From NCBI GenBank assembly GCA_000499405.2, contig HG738137.1, positions 6,138,001 to 6,202,000 of the forward strand: 64,000 nt of DNA. Direction: 5' to 3'. A program made the translations under genes and the position numbers. Positions 11,801-23,983 of this stretch are shown here, in pieces. Below the pieces are notes generated by a model. The model saw only the letters and a program-made list of their open reading frames with translations. It had not been told where the DNA came from and searched no databases. Origin of the DNA: Onchocerca volvulus (lineage: Eukaryota; Nematoda; Chromadorea; Rhabditida; Onchocercidae). Every line of letters begins with the position of its first letter. Positions within the stretch are counted from its first letter, which is position 1.

Positions 11801-14800
11801 AAAAACCTTGTACCTTTTAGGCATCGCAGATTCAATTGACTGATTTAGCAGTTCAGAATCAGCGCGACCCATGAAACTCCCATAATCATCCTCTAATGAA
11901 TTCTCCTGTTCTGTGTTGCCTGTAAAAAATCACACCATAATGCAACCTGAATTTCAAGCGAACGTACTTGAAAAATCTCCATATCATTTAGAGGAGTTTC
12001 ATTTAACAGAAAGATGTTGTGATAATGTTTGCATACTATCCTTAAACATTGCCTCCATTCAAACATTAATTAAAGAATTCTTCGTATTGAATAATGTCTT
12101 CTATGAGACGACATGAATCTAGCCAATTCATGTTGGACATTATCGAAATATCAATACAAAAAGCAAGTAACTCACATATACATGAATTCACGGAATACCT
12201 TTTGTATTTCTGTTATCTCTACTGATAGAACTACTTTCTCCATCACTTGATTTCACAGCAGTAAGCGCCATAGAATCGACATTTGACTTAGGGACTTCAA
12301 GCAGCACTTCTTTTGATGTGCTTACTTCACCTCGAGTTTCATTTGCTTCGATCCTTGCAGTCACATTAAAATCTTGTGTAGAGAGTATTGCTGAATCAAC
12401 TAATGGTGCACACTGGGTGGGAGAATCAGGAATTTCAGTAGCGCTAACAGGAGAAAGGCGATTACTGTCTGCTGCCGAATTGTTACAACTGTTCCATATG
12501 CTTCTTTCACCCTGCAAATGAATTCCTTTTGAAAAATAATGAAGTTTTATCTTAAAAAACAGAGAACAGCGATGTATACAAACAATATTGCTTTATTCAT
12601 CTAAGTAGTTTGTTAGTTAAGTGTTTATTCGATATTTGAAATATGAAAGAAAATTAAAAAAAGGGAAAGTCTTCTATCTCTTTGATTTCGCTTCAAAATA
12701 AGTATAAGTTTCTTTTGCTACAGTATCTTTCAAATTTTGGTTTTGAAATTGACAACAAATACTAAGATTGCACATATAATCTTTAACTGCATAAATTTGT
12801 ACTGACAATCTTTTCAAAAATGCATGTGTGTTTCGTCAACTTAGATTAATCAGAACCAATACTTCCGTTTAAAATTGCAAAAAATATGTACTAGAAATAA
12901 TGACGAAAGTGACTGCGTGCTGGTACAACGTGTACATCGTACACTATCTTCCACTTCAAAAGAAGGATCGTCAGGCCTATTCAAACCTTTCAATCCATCA
13001 CCATCACCATTCTCACCATTATCCACATTAGGACCTTGTGGGTTTTCAATCACAAAGCCACTTGTTGTTGTCGAAGTACTCATATCCTTCTGCTCTGGAT
13101 GAATAGGATGTCTCAGAGCAGCGACGCTAAAAAAATATGGAACTAATTTGGGAAATCGATCTTTTAAACTGACCTAAATAATCTGCGATAGAAAGTTGAT
13201 TTATATAGATATTTTATTTAAATTATCCAAAACAATAAATATCCCTAAACTTTTATTTAAAATTCGTATATCTTTATCGTGAAAATAAAAAAAACTTACG
13301 ACGGAGAAAATCGTGCAGTAGCCGGCATCTGCTTAAGATACATATTATCACCGTCTCCTATAGATGATGCATTTGATACTTTACTTTTCTGGAAAAATTG
13401 CCGTGGAAGAGATGCAAACTGCTCTTGATGATGTGAACGACCACCATCACCTGGACGTGGAGCAAATCCCTGTTGCATAGCGGAGGTACATGTTGGGGAT
13501 GAGTAAGGAAAATATTCAGCGTTCAATGTGCTGTTCATGTTACCGGCTAATATACTTGCGGCGTAAGAATGAGATGAGCGATATTTTAATAGCCGTGTTG
13601 AATCCGGGTAAGACGGAGCAACTGGAATTGTACCATCATACGATGACGACATACCTACAAAATTTAATGCTATAATTCAAATACGGAAAATTAGCATGAT
13701 GATATGTCTCAGGAAAAATACAAAAACCAGTATATGCTTACCGTCGAAACGATAATTAAGTGGCGGTGTACCATGTGCTGAAGGATGAGACAGAGTGGGA
13801 ACATAAGCCCCAGAAACATCGAACGAATTTAAATAATTCAACACAGTTTTAACAGGATTACGAATGTCGTCTCGTGTAGAATTCCGAAGATGATTCAACA
13901 ATAACATGGCTTTGTGATTCAATCTAAAAATAAAAATATTTTTCAAATGTTCACCGCAAGTTTGTTGCAAGCTTTTGGCTAACAGAATTCCAATAAAAAC
14001 TTCATCGATATAAACTAAAACTTAAATGATTTCAGAAAATAACAATGATTGCGACAATATCAACGAACAAAGATACGAATAAATAAAATATAGATGTATA
14101 AATAAATATACAAGCACATAAATGTTAGTATGAAATTGAAATTATAAAACATTAAACAAATGTTCAAAAAAAGCTTACACAATATGAGACCGCAACTGAT
14201 GGCTTTTGGCAAGTAACTGTGACAGTATTCCCAAAGCATTTCCTATTACAGTGAATGACGGACTATTCAACAAGTCGATAAGATGAAGCATCATCATATG
14301 AATAGAACTTGTTGATAAATATTGGTCTATTCCTACTACGGCTAAATACATCGATGCGTACTTCAAAACACCAGTCGCTGGTTCAACCAATGCCTATAAA
14401 TGGATTACTTTTCAATATAAATACAAGAATTCTGAATAGAGTAAGATAAGTTCCTCATAAAATATGGAATACTCACAGTGTATTGAAATTCTTCAATTTA
14501 TTCTCATCTAAATTTATAGCAATTTAATTAACCTATGTTTAAAATGATGATTATTTTTCCATTTGAAGCTAATGTGATGTTTAGATATAAGGATAGAATT
14601 ACTATACGTGAAATATTTTAGCATAAGTATATCAAGTAAAGTAATGTAGTTAAGGATTAGCATCTTGTTAAGGACTTTTTTTAATCCAGTTAGGTTTGAA
14701 ATTTCAAAATTAATGAACACAAGAAAAAAGAAATTAACACTTCTGATCTCTATTTTTTAAAATTGAATGGAAACTTTCATATACCGTATGTTGTGCATCA

Positions 14801-16366
14801 TTTGTTGACAATTCGATGAGCATTTCTAAAAAACCTTGCTCTTCGCAAAGAGCTTTTTTATTATCTCGTGAATGTGATGCCAAATTCCACAATGCAGAAA
14901 GTGTAGCGCATAAACATTTCGATTCAGCTGTGCGATATGCACGCAGCGATGCTCTCACAAGTGCCGGAACTGATGGAGCTAATGTTGCACTCATTTGAGC
15001 ATCTGCCATCCAAGACAAATTCCGTAATAAACCAGCATAAACCTAAATAAAAATTAGTTTTCATAATGTAAGAACGTGATGAAAAAAAGTTCAGTGATGT
15101 TCAAATAAGTAAATATGCGCAAGCGCGCACTATGCAAATTTGTAGATTATGCATAAAAATCAGAAACCTGAGCAAGACCATGGCAATCGTTTATAATTCC
15201 AATAGTATATTCTATAAGATTCGGATGCGAACATAGACGGCGTTTGCTTTGCGCATTTCCAAATGTTAAATTAGTTAATGTACTCGCTATCAGCTTCCTG
15301 ATCGTACGATTCTCTACAGGGCAATCAATATCAAAAGCATCTACTTCAAATATCAATAGCTCCGCAACCGCATCCAGGACACCTATCAGGAAATGCAGTG
15401 TAAATGATGAGACATAAAAATGTTACCAAATGTATCAAGTCTTATATAAATATTGTATATTTCGAATCTTAAAATATAAACTAATATTTTGTGAAAACTC
15501 AAACTTACCAACTATGGTAGCTAATTTACGATATTCTTCTTCAAATGATTCCTTCATAATGGCTGTTAATGCACCATGTATATGCGTGATATAATTTGTA
15601 CTAAAAGCAGTATTAACACTATGCAAATATCGTCGCAGAGCAAAAACTTGTTCTCTCACACAGTTAGCTGCTGGCAATATATGTCGAAGACATCGTCGCC
15701 TGGAAAGTTATGAAATGATCTTGACAGCTGATTTCACATATCAACTAATTTTCGTATATTGTCAGACAAAATATATGATTTTGGAATTCAAAATTCCGAT
15801 CAAATATTGAAAAACAACAATTAAAACAATTCAATTAAATCTCTCAATGGTGTTTTCCCATTAGCCACAGCTAAATTCTATGTAGCATGTTTTATCTAAT
15901 AAATGGAAGCAAATTGATGCAGCAATTTGCAGATGTTAATTCATGTATAATTTAAAAGTTTATGCATTTAGCAATAAGCGCTATTCATACATACCTATGA
16001 TCGTCGGGTTCTTCACTTATTAACCATTCCAACTGTCGATGGATTTTCTTTAAACGCTCATCTTCTCCGTCTTGCGGAATATTGTTACGAAGTGAAGTCA
16101 GCCTAGAGATTTGATCATCAATTTATAAAATTTGAACCAGTACATAGTTAGCAACTGAAACTAACGAAATTTGTTAGATATATGAGAAAATTTATAATAA
16201 ACAGCAGTAATCTTAACATTTAATTAGCATAATATGAAAAAATTTACCGCAAAGAGGATAGAAGTGAAGTGATACGTTCAGCTATGTCCGGATTCATGTT
16301 TAAACAGCTCTCATAATACGTTGTGGATGGAGAGGATGCGCTTTCACTGACTTCTCCAGAAAGCAT
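8868..16366 (-). CDS. apr-1: APC-related protein APR-1 (adenomatous polyposis coli homologue)
   Basis: Wnt-pathway scaffold and microtubule regulator. Eighteen exons: 16248-16366, 15995-16102, 15509-15699, 15168-15382, 14785-15042, 14179-14393, 13742-13923, 13300-13654, 12892-13126, 12199-12511, 11814-11919, 11567-11703, 11086-11477, 10852-11027, 10344-10531, 9866-9993, 9339-9635, 8868-9017; all phases agree, 3765 nt, 1254 aa. Armadillo repeats span about residues 76-430 (SALWNLASHSRDNKKAL, LLRNLSWMAD). RCTRCTSTQSLSSL near 610-624 matches the APC 20-aa beta-catenin repeat and is followed by IPDSP. Three SAMP-type motifs occur at about 750-766 (SIESAMPKR), 768-785 and 812-829. A basic tail carries SVIP (1125-1128) in a SxIP EB1-binding context, and the C-terminus is VTTV, like VTSV of vertebrate APC. 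The first ATG is the one nearest the acceptor at 16373-16375; an extra upstream exon is possible because the exon stays open upstream. Donors of exons 9, 14 and 15 are weak. Confidence 0.92.
10821..10846 (-). repeat. 26-nt poly(A)/poly(U) tract next to a weak apr-1 donor
   Basis: In apr-1 sense, exon 10852-11027 ends with a weak donor GTTTC that is followed at once by 26 T. U-rich tracts directly behind weak 5' splice sites are known binding sites of TIA-1-type splicing factors, so this may help define the exon. Confidence 0.6.
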
Positions 16367-16372
16367 GTAATC

Positions 16373-19083
16373 CTGTAATAATAATTCTTATAGAAACGCT
16401 TCCGGAATGTCAACACGGAATGAGTAGTGATTGGAAGTGAAGATAGATGAATGAGTGAACACGGCGATGAAGAGATGTCAGGGATTGATAATAAGAGAGA
16501 GAGAATGTTGAGAATGCTTATGGTAAGAATATTCATTAATGATGAAAGAAAGCCCATTAATGTCTTGACTAATCAGGATTCTTCCTCAACTGAAAAATAA
16601 AAAAAAAAAAAAACCCCCGAATTCGGAATGATTTTGCGGCGGTCGGGGAACAATTAGCCAAAAGCTAGAAATCATGCAACACTGTTTCTCTCCATGCAAT
16701 TACATGTTTTTGCTTCTGATGTTGATAATTGATACTGAAAATGGCTGGGTCATATGCGAGAGGTCAAGTCTCAACTTTTAATGTCTTCGAAAAATACTAA
16801 TTCACAATAAAACTGAGTTAACACAACGCCGACCAACTATGCTTCGAAATTTCAACGGCAATACTAGTCGTTGAATATCTCGTTCATTTGTTGATCAAGT
16901 TAGCAATTGATTTGGCTTTATCCATGATATACTTTTGCTGAACTTCCTGACCTTTCTAGGTTTATTTTCAATGCCATCATGCATCCTCACGGATGTGCAG
17001 GTCATGTTTCTGAGGGACTATCTAGTATAGTGTATACTTATTCATTTCTATTATTCCGTTACTATTATACTTCAATCATTCTTTTATCACTTTTTTGTTT
17101 ATCAAGCAGTGATCAGATTGTTCGACTTCTTTATCTGCTCCCAACAACTCGATGCAAGATCCTTAATCGACGGGAAAAATCTCAGTCGAGTTAAGTTTGC
17201 TGTCCACTTTTATAGATCGAAGGGAAAAGGACAGTAAATCCAATTTTGATTTCTTACAGCATTAGCAAAAGTTTTTAAAGTTTAGTAACAGCAGACGGAC
17301 AATGATGATGGATTGTTAGCCTTGCTACTATAGGACTAGAAGTTCCTACCATTGCTATATCCATGGAGAAAGGTCAGGAAAGGTCAAGGGTAGTGAAATT
17401 TAGCTTGCACCGGAGAAAAGTGCGTACAGTTTGCATCTACTCGTTACGCTTGCTAACGCCGTTCGAAAATATCAAAAATTGACCTATTTTTCAGCGAAAT
17501 GAGTACTGTTCTTCGTTCATAGGGTTGAGATTTCGCTGATGCGTTCGTTTGCTATGAGAGAAGACCCGGGAGGTACCAGGTGCAAGGGGGTACTTGCAAA
17601 CTGGCGAAAATGTCGGGAGAGAAAGTAGATTGAGAGAAATGTGTCTTTCCAGTGGTGTCAATGGCCGTTGTCAGGGGACACTCTCCTCTTTTCTCCGCCA
17701 TCATAAGAACATTACCATCACGCACTCATACATCTATCATCTGAATTGGTCTATCGCTGTTCGCAGAACTGAAAATCGGGCCATTTCGACGGTCAAATTC
17801 ACTACCACTTGTTTGATCCCGATTGGACCTATTTTAAAATTGAAATGATGGCAGAATTTATGAGCTTAGTTTCACCAATTTTCATTTTAACTTCAACTCA
17901 CTGATTCAAATATCAATTTTTACCAAAAGAATATTTGAACTTCTTTGGTATAAGTTGGTCCCGTACATATTTGAAATTCGCTTTCACTTACAATAAATTA
18001 TGTGAGTAAAACTTCTGGAGTTAATAAATCTCAAGTGTAATTCATTGACAAGTGAATGTCGTTTACACTACTTTCTGCTTTTCTGAATGTTCTTTGATAA
18101 ACTTCTACTTTTCGCACAGTGATAAAATTCAAAGTTCAGCTATAAAAATAACAGATCACAGAAGATTTCAGACATCAATTATTTCTTATTAAATTTTTTT
18201 TGATAAGACTTTTTTAGAATTCTGGTAGCATCTTGGACTCATTCCAGCTTTCTGAAGTCCATAATTCAATTTCTGCTCGCATTAATCTCTTTTCTTTGTG
18301 GATATCCAAATACATATCGGATGTGGAAGTGACTACGGGTTTTGATACAATAACAGGAAATAATTAGATGAATAATAGGATTGAGTTGACAGATTAAAAT
18401 TCCATTACGAAGGGCAGATGATAGTAAGAGTTGGAAAGGGGATGAGATACTGGATCAGATGGGACTCGAGAGTACCTGGTTCATTTGTTATGTGACCGTG
18501 AACTTGTACCCCTTCGGAGAAAGGGGTTAAATGAAGAGAGGGATCTGGAGGGGGTATAAAGAGTGGTCCAGGGGCGGGGTTCCATCTTGTTTTGCGAAAT
18601 TCGTGGCAGCACCGCAGGATCCTTTGTGAACACGACAAATCATGTTGCGGAACGTACCATTTCAATTTTACAACATATTTCATCCATCTTTCTACATATT
18701 CTTCTTAAGAACGACTCCTGAAGTAGTATATATATATGGGCTTGCTTCATGTATCTTCCCCCATCAAAATATTAAGACATGGGACGCAGTAATTGAGTAT
18801 ATCGGGGTTGACCTTCAAATAAACAAAATATTCTCTCTGTCTCGATAGAAATGAGGCATGACGACAACCCGGGGGGTTACAGCTCTCTCCGCCCATCCCA
18901 TTTTCTCATCATTTTCAATTGTAAGAATTTCTTCGACAACAGCAATAGCAAAGTCAAGAAAGAGGTGAAGGATATTTGAAGAAGAAAATAGGACCACCAG
19001 CCAACGACCTTTTGGTCAATAACGTGTCGAAGAGCGGGGGTGGGGGTCTATACCCCTTTTACAAAGCATACACACCCTCTTTT
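16373..19083. promoter_or_regulatory. 2.7-kb divergent promoter region between apr-1 and the Brinker-like gene
   Basis: No coding exon was recognised. Base composition is less AT-rich than elsewhere around 17400-17700 and 18400-19080, with G-runs near 18550-18575 and 19030-19050. It contains a perfect AGGTCA direct repeat (17371-17386), a small hairpin with 7-bp arms ACCCCTT/AAGGGGT (18508-18527), and a TATA-like run around 18726-18736. These are candidate control elements for the two divergently transcribed genes. Confidence 0.45.
17371..17386 (+). promoter_or_regulatory. DR4-type nuclear receptor half-site pair
   Basis: AGGTCA at 17371-17376 and again at 17381-17386 with spacer GGAA; an exact direct repeat of the nuclear receptor half-site with 4-nt spacing, about 1 kb upstream of apr-1 and 1.85 kb upstream of the Brinker-like gene. 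Binding is inference. Confidence 0.5.
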
Positions 19084-19111
19084 GAACTGAAATGAAATTT
19101 CATTTCAGTTC
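19084..19111. promoter_or_regulatory. 28-bp perfect palindrome containing a splice-acceptor signal
   Basis: Every base from 19084 to 19111 pairs with its mirror (left arm GAACTGAAATGAAA, no spacer). The right half contains ATTTCAG ending at 19108, a typical nematode acceptor, 125 nt upstream of the probable start codon of the Brinker-like gene. It could be the spliced-leader acceptor held in a hairpin, or a dimeric protein binding site. Confidence 0.85.
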
Positions 19112-19233
19112 GTCCATGCTGCTCAAACGACGACTCCAAGTGTTCCTATCACACTTTCGCCTTCACAGAACGTCACCACCAACTACTACTATCAGTCGTG
19201 TTTTCACTGCTTCTATCATTATTCCCTTCTCCT

Positions 19234-21093
19234 ATGGACTTGACCAAATATTCTGCCATCAGTGTACATCATGACCAACATCATCATCATCATCAACAAC
19301 AACAACAACCAGGCCTAGAACCACAAATGTCAGATTTAACTTCAACAGACACAAGTCAAGTCTCACACAAAACCATTAGCCACTATTCTGTGCTCTCTTC
19401 AGCTACTTCAGCTATCGTTCCTTTGCCGTCAACATCTGCAGCAACTACTAAGGACTTCGAACCGGAAGATTCTCAGTTATCTCCTAAAAACAATTCTGCT
19501 TCTAGCCTGGTACAATTATTGACTTCTCCGAAAACAACAGTTTTACATCGACCGACTCCGATACATCCTCTTGCTTCTCGTTTATTCACTTTGGCGACAA
19601 AGACTCCTGCATTGGAAAGCAACCTAGAAGTACCACTAGACCTCAGTCAATCGACAGCTGCTCGACAGCAATTGCTGATTAAGACACAGCAACAGCAACA
19701 ATTAAAATTTTTGCCAACTTGCGCAAATCCGAGTTTAAATTCCAACTGGATTGCAATTAAATTTGGTGCTGCAGTGGGACCAAATCGAATGTCCTATCCA
19801 CGAGAATTCAAACTTATGGTTATTAATTATTATTATACTAATGGACAGAATAAATATCGTACTTGTAAAGAATTTCAAATAACAAAATCGATGCTGAATG
19901 GATGGCTGCAAAAAATTGACAAAATTCGACAATCCAGGCCTGGCTCGCTAAAATCCGGCCGTAGCGGTCGGAAGCCACAATTTCCTGATATTGAAAAACA
20001 ATTATTTCATCTCTACCATGCACATCTGGGAACTGGAAAGAAAGTTGGAAATCGATGGATTCGGGAAACAGCTCGGAATTTAGCACAGCAGCAATGTTCA
20101 GAGCAGGAACTGGCAGGAATGTGCCAGTTTAGTGAGCGATGGTTAAGCAATTTCAAAAAACGATACAGAATCAATTTGAATCGTGATTGGTCTTCTGGTA
20201 ACAGTAGTTCCGGAAGTTTGGGTTCTACCGAATCCATTGGGTCTGGTAGTAGTGCAACAAATTCCATACAGCAATCTCCTACCAAATCCGATGAAACGGC
20301 AGAAAATGAGAGTATGGATTCGGATGCCGATAGTGTTCTCAGCGACAGTTTAGAAACTCTCATCGATGTTGAAGATCAAATGAGTCCTGACAATCCCCTG
20401 AGCATACTTACATCCGGAGTGTTCCCAAATGCTCAAGAACATGTCCAAGAAATTTTGAATAAACCAGGCCAATTGCCAATTCAAGCATTCTATGAAAGGT
20501 TTCCATGGTTATGTCGAAAAAACCAAACGGGTGCGGAACCAGGCCGCAGAGGTCGTAAAGTTCAATTTCCAGGTGTAGAGAAAGTTTTATTCGAGAGACT
20601 GCAAGAGCAGCAGTCCAAAGGGGAGCGAATTTCGAATCGTTGGCTTCAGCAACAAGCCCGCGAATTGGCGTTGCAAATTTGTCCTGAAGTACTGCAAGAA
20701 GCGACAAAATCTGCTCGCTGCTTATTTTCTGAACATTGGTTGCATAATTTCAAGAAGCGCTATGGAATAACACTTAAACAAGCAAATCGAAATGTTGTCA
20801 GTCCTTCAAAAACTTCAGAAATTTCGTCACCGACAACTGCATCTCAATGCGACTCATCGTTGACAGATGACAAGAATTGCATTTCATCAATCAATGGTAC
20901 TGCAGCAAAACCTGTGACAGATCTAACCACAATGTTGCAACTTCAGAATTGGTTCTTAGCGAAATATTATTCGCAGGAACAAGGAACACATTCCGCAACA
21001 TCATTACCGCAATCAACGTATCGCAATACCATGGTGCCCTTATCATCCGCATCTATGTGGTATCCGGCATCGTTAACGCAATGTTTGCTTTGA
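19234..21093 (+). CDS. Brinker/CENPB-type helix-turn-helix transcription factor with CtBP motif
   Basis: Probable sequence-specific repressor in the nucleus; 619 aa in one exon. The ATG at 19234 (MDLTKYSAIS) is the first in-frame ATG behind the acceptor-like site at 19108. The frame also stays open upstream of it. A His/Gln-rich stretch follows at residues 14-25. PLDLS at about 134-138 is a canonical CtBP-binding motif. Residues 187-233 (YPREFKLMVINYY, then NKYRTCKEFQITKSMLNGW) look like the Brinker DNA-binding HTH. A CENPB-type module (GRSGRKPQFPDIEKQLF, NRWIRETAR, FSERWLSNFKKRY) lies at about 242-315 and a second, diverged copy (GRRGRKVQFPGVEKVLF, NRWLQQQAREL, FSEHWLHNFKKRY) at 436-515. They are separated by a Ser/acidic linker. 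A domesticated pogo/Tc5-type transposase is possible as ancestor, but no catalytic domain is present. Divergent from apr-1. Confidence 0.85.
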   Translation: MDLTKYSAISVHHDQHHHHHQQQQQPGLEPQMSDLTSTDTSQVSHKTISHYSVLSSATSAIVPLPSTSAATTKDFEPEDSQLSPKNNSASSLVQLLTSPKTTVLHRPTPIHPLASRLFTLATKTPALESNLEVPLDLSQSTAARQQLLIKTQQQQQLKFLPTCANPSLNSNWIAIKFGAAVGPNRMSYPREFKLMVINYYYTNGQNKYRTCKEFQITKSMLNGWLQKIDKIRQSRPGSLKSGRSGRKPQFPDIEKQLFHLYHAHLGTGKKVGNRWIRETARNLAQQQCSEQELAGMCQFSERWLSNFKKRYRINLNRDWSSGNSSSGSLGSTESIGSGSSATNSIQQSPTKSDETAENESMDSDADSVLSDSLETLIDVEDQMSPDNPLSILTSGVFPNAQEHVQEILNKPGQLPIQAFYERFPWLCRKNQTGAEPGRRGRKVQFPGVEKVLFERLQEQQSKGERISNRWLQQQARELALQICPEVLQEATKSARCLFSEHWLHNFKKRYGITLKQANRNVVSPSKTSEISSPTTASQCDSSLTDDKNCISSINGTAAKPVTDLTTMLQLQNWFLAKYYSQEQGTHSATSLPQSTYRNTMVPLSSASMWYPASLTQCLL

Positions 21094-23867
21094 ATTTCGA
21101 ATCTTCATGTTTAGTTCATTCCAAATTTTGAAATCTTATTTCCGATGAGAAAAATTAGCCTTTTTTCTGTCTCTTTTTGTGATTTTAATTTAATATTTCC
21201 AATGCTATTCTGAGAGTTTAAGTTCAGGGAATGCATAACTGTATAATATGTTTCATTTTTGAAGATCATTCATATCTATTCACTTCCGCGTTTTAAAGTT
21301 GCCAACTATTTTGAATTCCGATTTATTTATGTTATTGACGGACATTTTTTGAAAAATCTGAACCATTTTCCAGACAAATACTTCTAAACACGAAACATTT
21401 TTTAAAAAATTTCAAAGCAGAAGTGATTAGCATTTGATAGAGGCTTCATTGATAATTAAATAAGATCTTTATTAGTGCTGGAATTATTTTGATCTTTTTT
21501 TTTTTTTTTGGTTTTTACTTATTTATTTCTTTATATTTGGCACTATTCCATTCATGTAAAGAATTTATTTGATTATTGTTTTTCAAATTTCTTTCTTTTA
21601 TCGCTTACAAAGTGATTGAACAGGTCTTTTCCAAACTGAAAATTCCAACCTGTGATCTTTAACATTCATTGAAATCGTACGGTACATTCCATTTGTATAT
21701 TGTATCAGTGATGTTGTTGTACTTTTCTCTTTTATCCAGGTCATATGCAGGTATAATTTGTTCTTGTTTTAGTACTTTGGTACCTGATTCATTTCAGCTT
21801 GATCATTTTAAATTTGATTCCATAAGAAAAGTAAAATTATGACTTTAAAAGATTAAGATACTACTGATCTCTCATAAATTCTGAAATTCGAACTCCTTGG
21901 AGATTCAAAAACTTTTTGTGTTACTTTTGTCTTCACAAATTCGATACAATTTTTAAAAACACATTTCCTTTCTTCTTCCACTTATTTCCGCTACCTTGTT
22001 AGATCGTTCCCTATCCTTTGTTATCTTTTACTGCTGAATTTTTTTTTCGAATTTGCTGTTGTTTTGTCCATCAATTGTATTTAAGTTTCTTTTAAAAAAA
22101 TTTTTTTTTCTATTTTTTCAAGATTTAGCAAGAAGAGATTGTAGTGAGATGGTCAAGAAATGACCGTGATGACATTTGATATTTACAAATTAATAATCAT
22201 GAAGGTACAACAATCAGAAATTGAAAAATATTCAAATACGAAAATGACTTTATCACTAGCCATCGATTGTTAGATTTTATGCCGACCCTGAACATTTTAA
22301 TCGTGAAACATTGCATCATGATATAAAATTGCAGAAGGAATCACAATCAATTGCGTAACATAAAGTTATTGATTGACGTCTCGATATGTTTCAAAATCCT
22401 TTGGGCTTAAAGAAAAGACTAGTTCAAGTGAAAAGTTTTCTGCAACACTTTCCCTTCTCAATATTCCAAAATTGGATTTCATCTAACAGAAACATCTTTC
22501 CATGTCAATAATGAGAATAAATCAAATCTTTTGTTTCATAAACCGCTTATTGCTATGATGTTTTTCAAGCATTTTAAAAATGTGACATGTTAATTCAACA
22601 GAATTCTGCGTGGTGACATTCTAAAAAGCTTCTGTTTATTCTACTTGCGAATTATGCCACTGAATCATTTCTACCTTTCTCTTTGCAGGACTTTTCAAAT
22701 TTACAAGAATATTATGAAGAGATTCAAACTGAAATTCGAAAACAAAAAATCCAGCTTGTTCAAGTTCATTTTGAATAGATCGAAAGCAGAATAAATAATA
22801 GTCATGTGAAATATTTAGAAAATCCTGAGCGTTACAAAACTAGTCTAAAATTATTTCAACTAATTTTTCCTGAATTCAGCTTGTTCGCAAATTTTGCTAG
22901 AATTTATTCCGATACCGTGTCATTATTGAAGTCTTTCTGGAAAATTCACGAAGTGATCCAAACAGTAGGATGATTTAGAAGGAAATGTAAAGTTACTTAT
23001 CAAATGGAAAGATATGGAGAGTAATTCCAAAATTCTATGATGTCCATTTTATGGATTACAAAATCTCTTGCTTTGCTTTTGAAATTCTTTCCCCAATGTT
23101 TCTTTTTCTTCGCTCTCCTTCCTTCTAATTTTATCGGTAATTTAATTTTTAGAAAGAAGAAAAAAAAAAAACAAAAATTTTCATTGTTACAGATGTGACT
23201 GTCGCCTGGTGGAGAACTTTGATCAGTATTTCTTCCGACTGTCCATTCATATTCACTTTTCTTCCATTTTTACTTCCTCGTTTTCTTGTTTTCTGCACAA
23301 TACATAGTCGTTCTTTTGTAAAAAGTGAAGATGAAAAAAGAGTCGCAACAAAAGCGAACAATCAGAAAAGATCATTGAACCAATTAGAAACACAAAATAG
23401 AACATCGCACTATTGTACTGACAGTTAGACAATTATAAATGTTAAAAAGCATTATAATTAAGTAAAATGATAATTGACTACAATGAAGTCATGGAAAGGC
23501 TAAGAATGGAATTTGCTTGCAAGACATTCAACCTCACTTCTTGCTTTAAAAAAAAGTTCTATTTTGGATCAGCAATGAGAAATACTTGAAGTTGAAACTT
23601 GAATCATCTGATTCGCCTCCTTATTGAAATTCATTTACTCCAATAAAAGATAGAACCAGAGACTTGCATCTCGAGAACAATGGATCGAACTTATCATCTT
23701 CGCTTCAACGAACAACTTTCTGCAGTGCGCTGTTCATCTACTTTGGTCTATCACAATTTCACAATTAAATTTTCTAGTATACATACACATATAATTGACA
23801 TAACTAAGAAATATATCATCGGCACATTCTTCTGTAGCCTAATAATTGTAACCTCACTGTATTGGGT

Positions 23868-23983
23868 GGTGATTGTTTTGACCCTAATGGTGATGGTTTT
23901 GACCCCATTGGTGATAACTGTGACCCTATCAGTGATGATTGTGACCCTAATAGTGATGATTGTGACTCTATTGGTGATGGTTG
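23868..23983 (+). repeat. 21-bp minisatellite, about 5.5 copies
   Basis: Units start at 23868, 23889, 23910, 23931 and 23952, each 21 nt, followed by a partial copy to 23983. Consensus begins GGTGATGATTGTGACCC. The period is a multiple of three, so open frames run through it on both strands; they are most likely by-products of the repeat. Confidence 0.92.
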
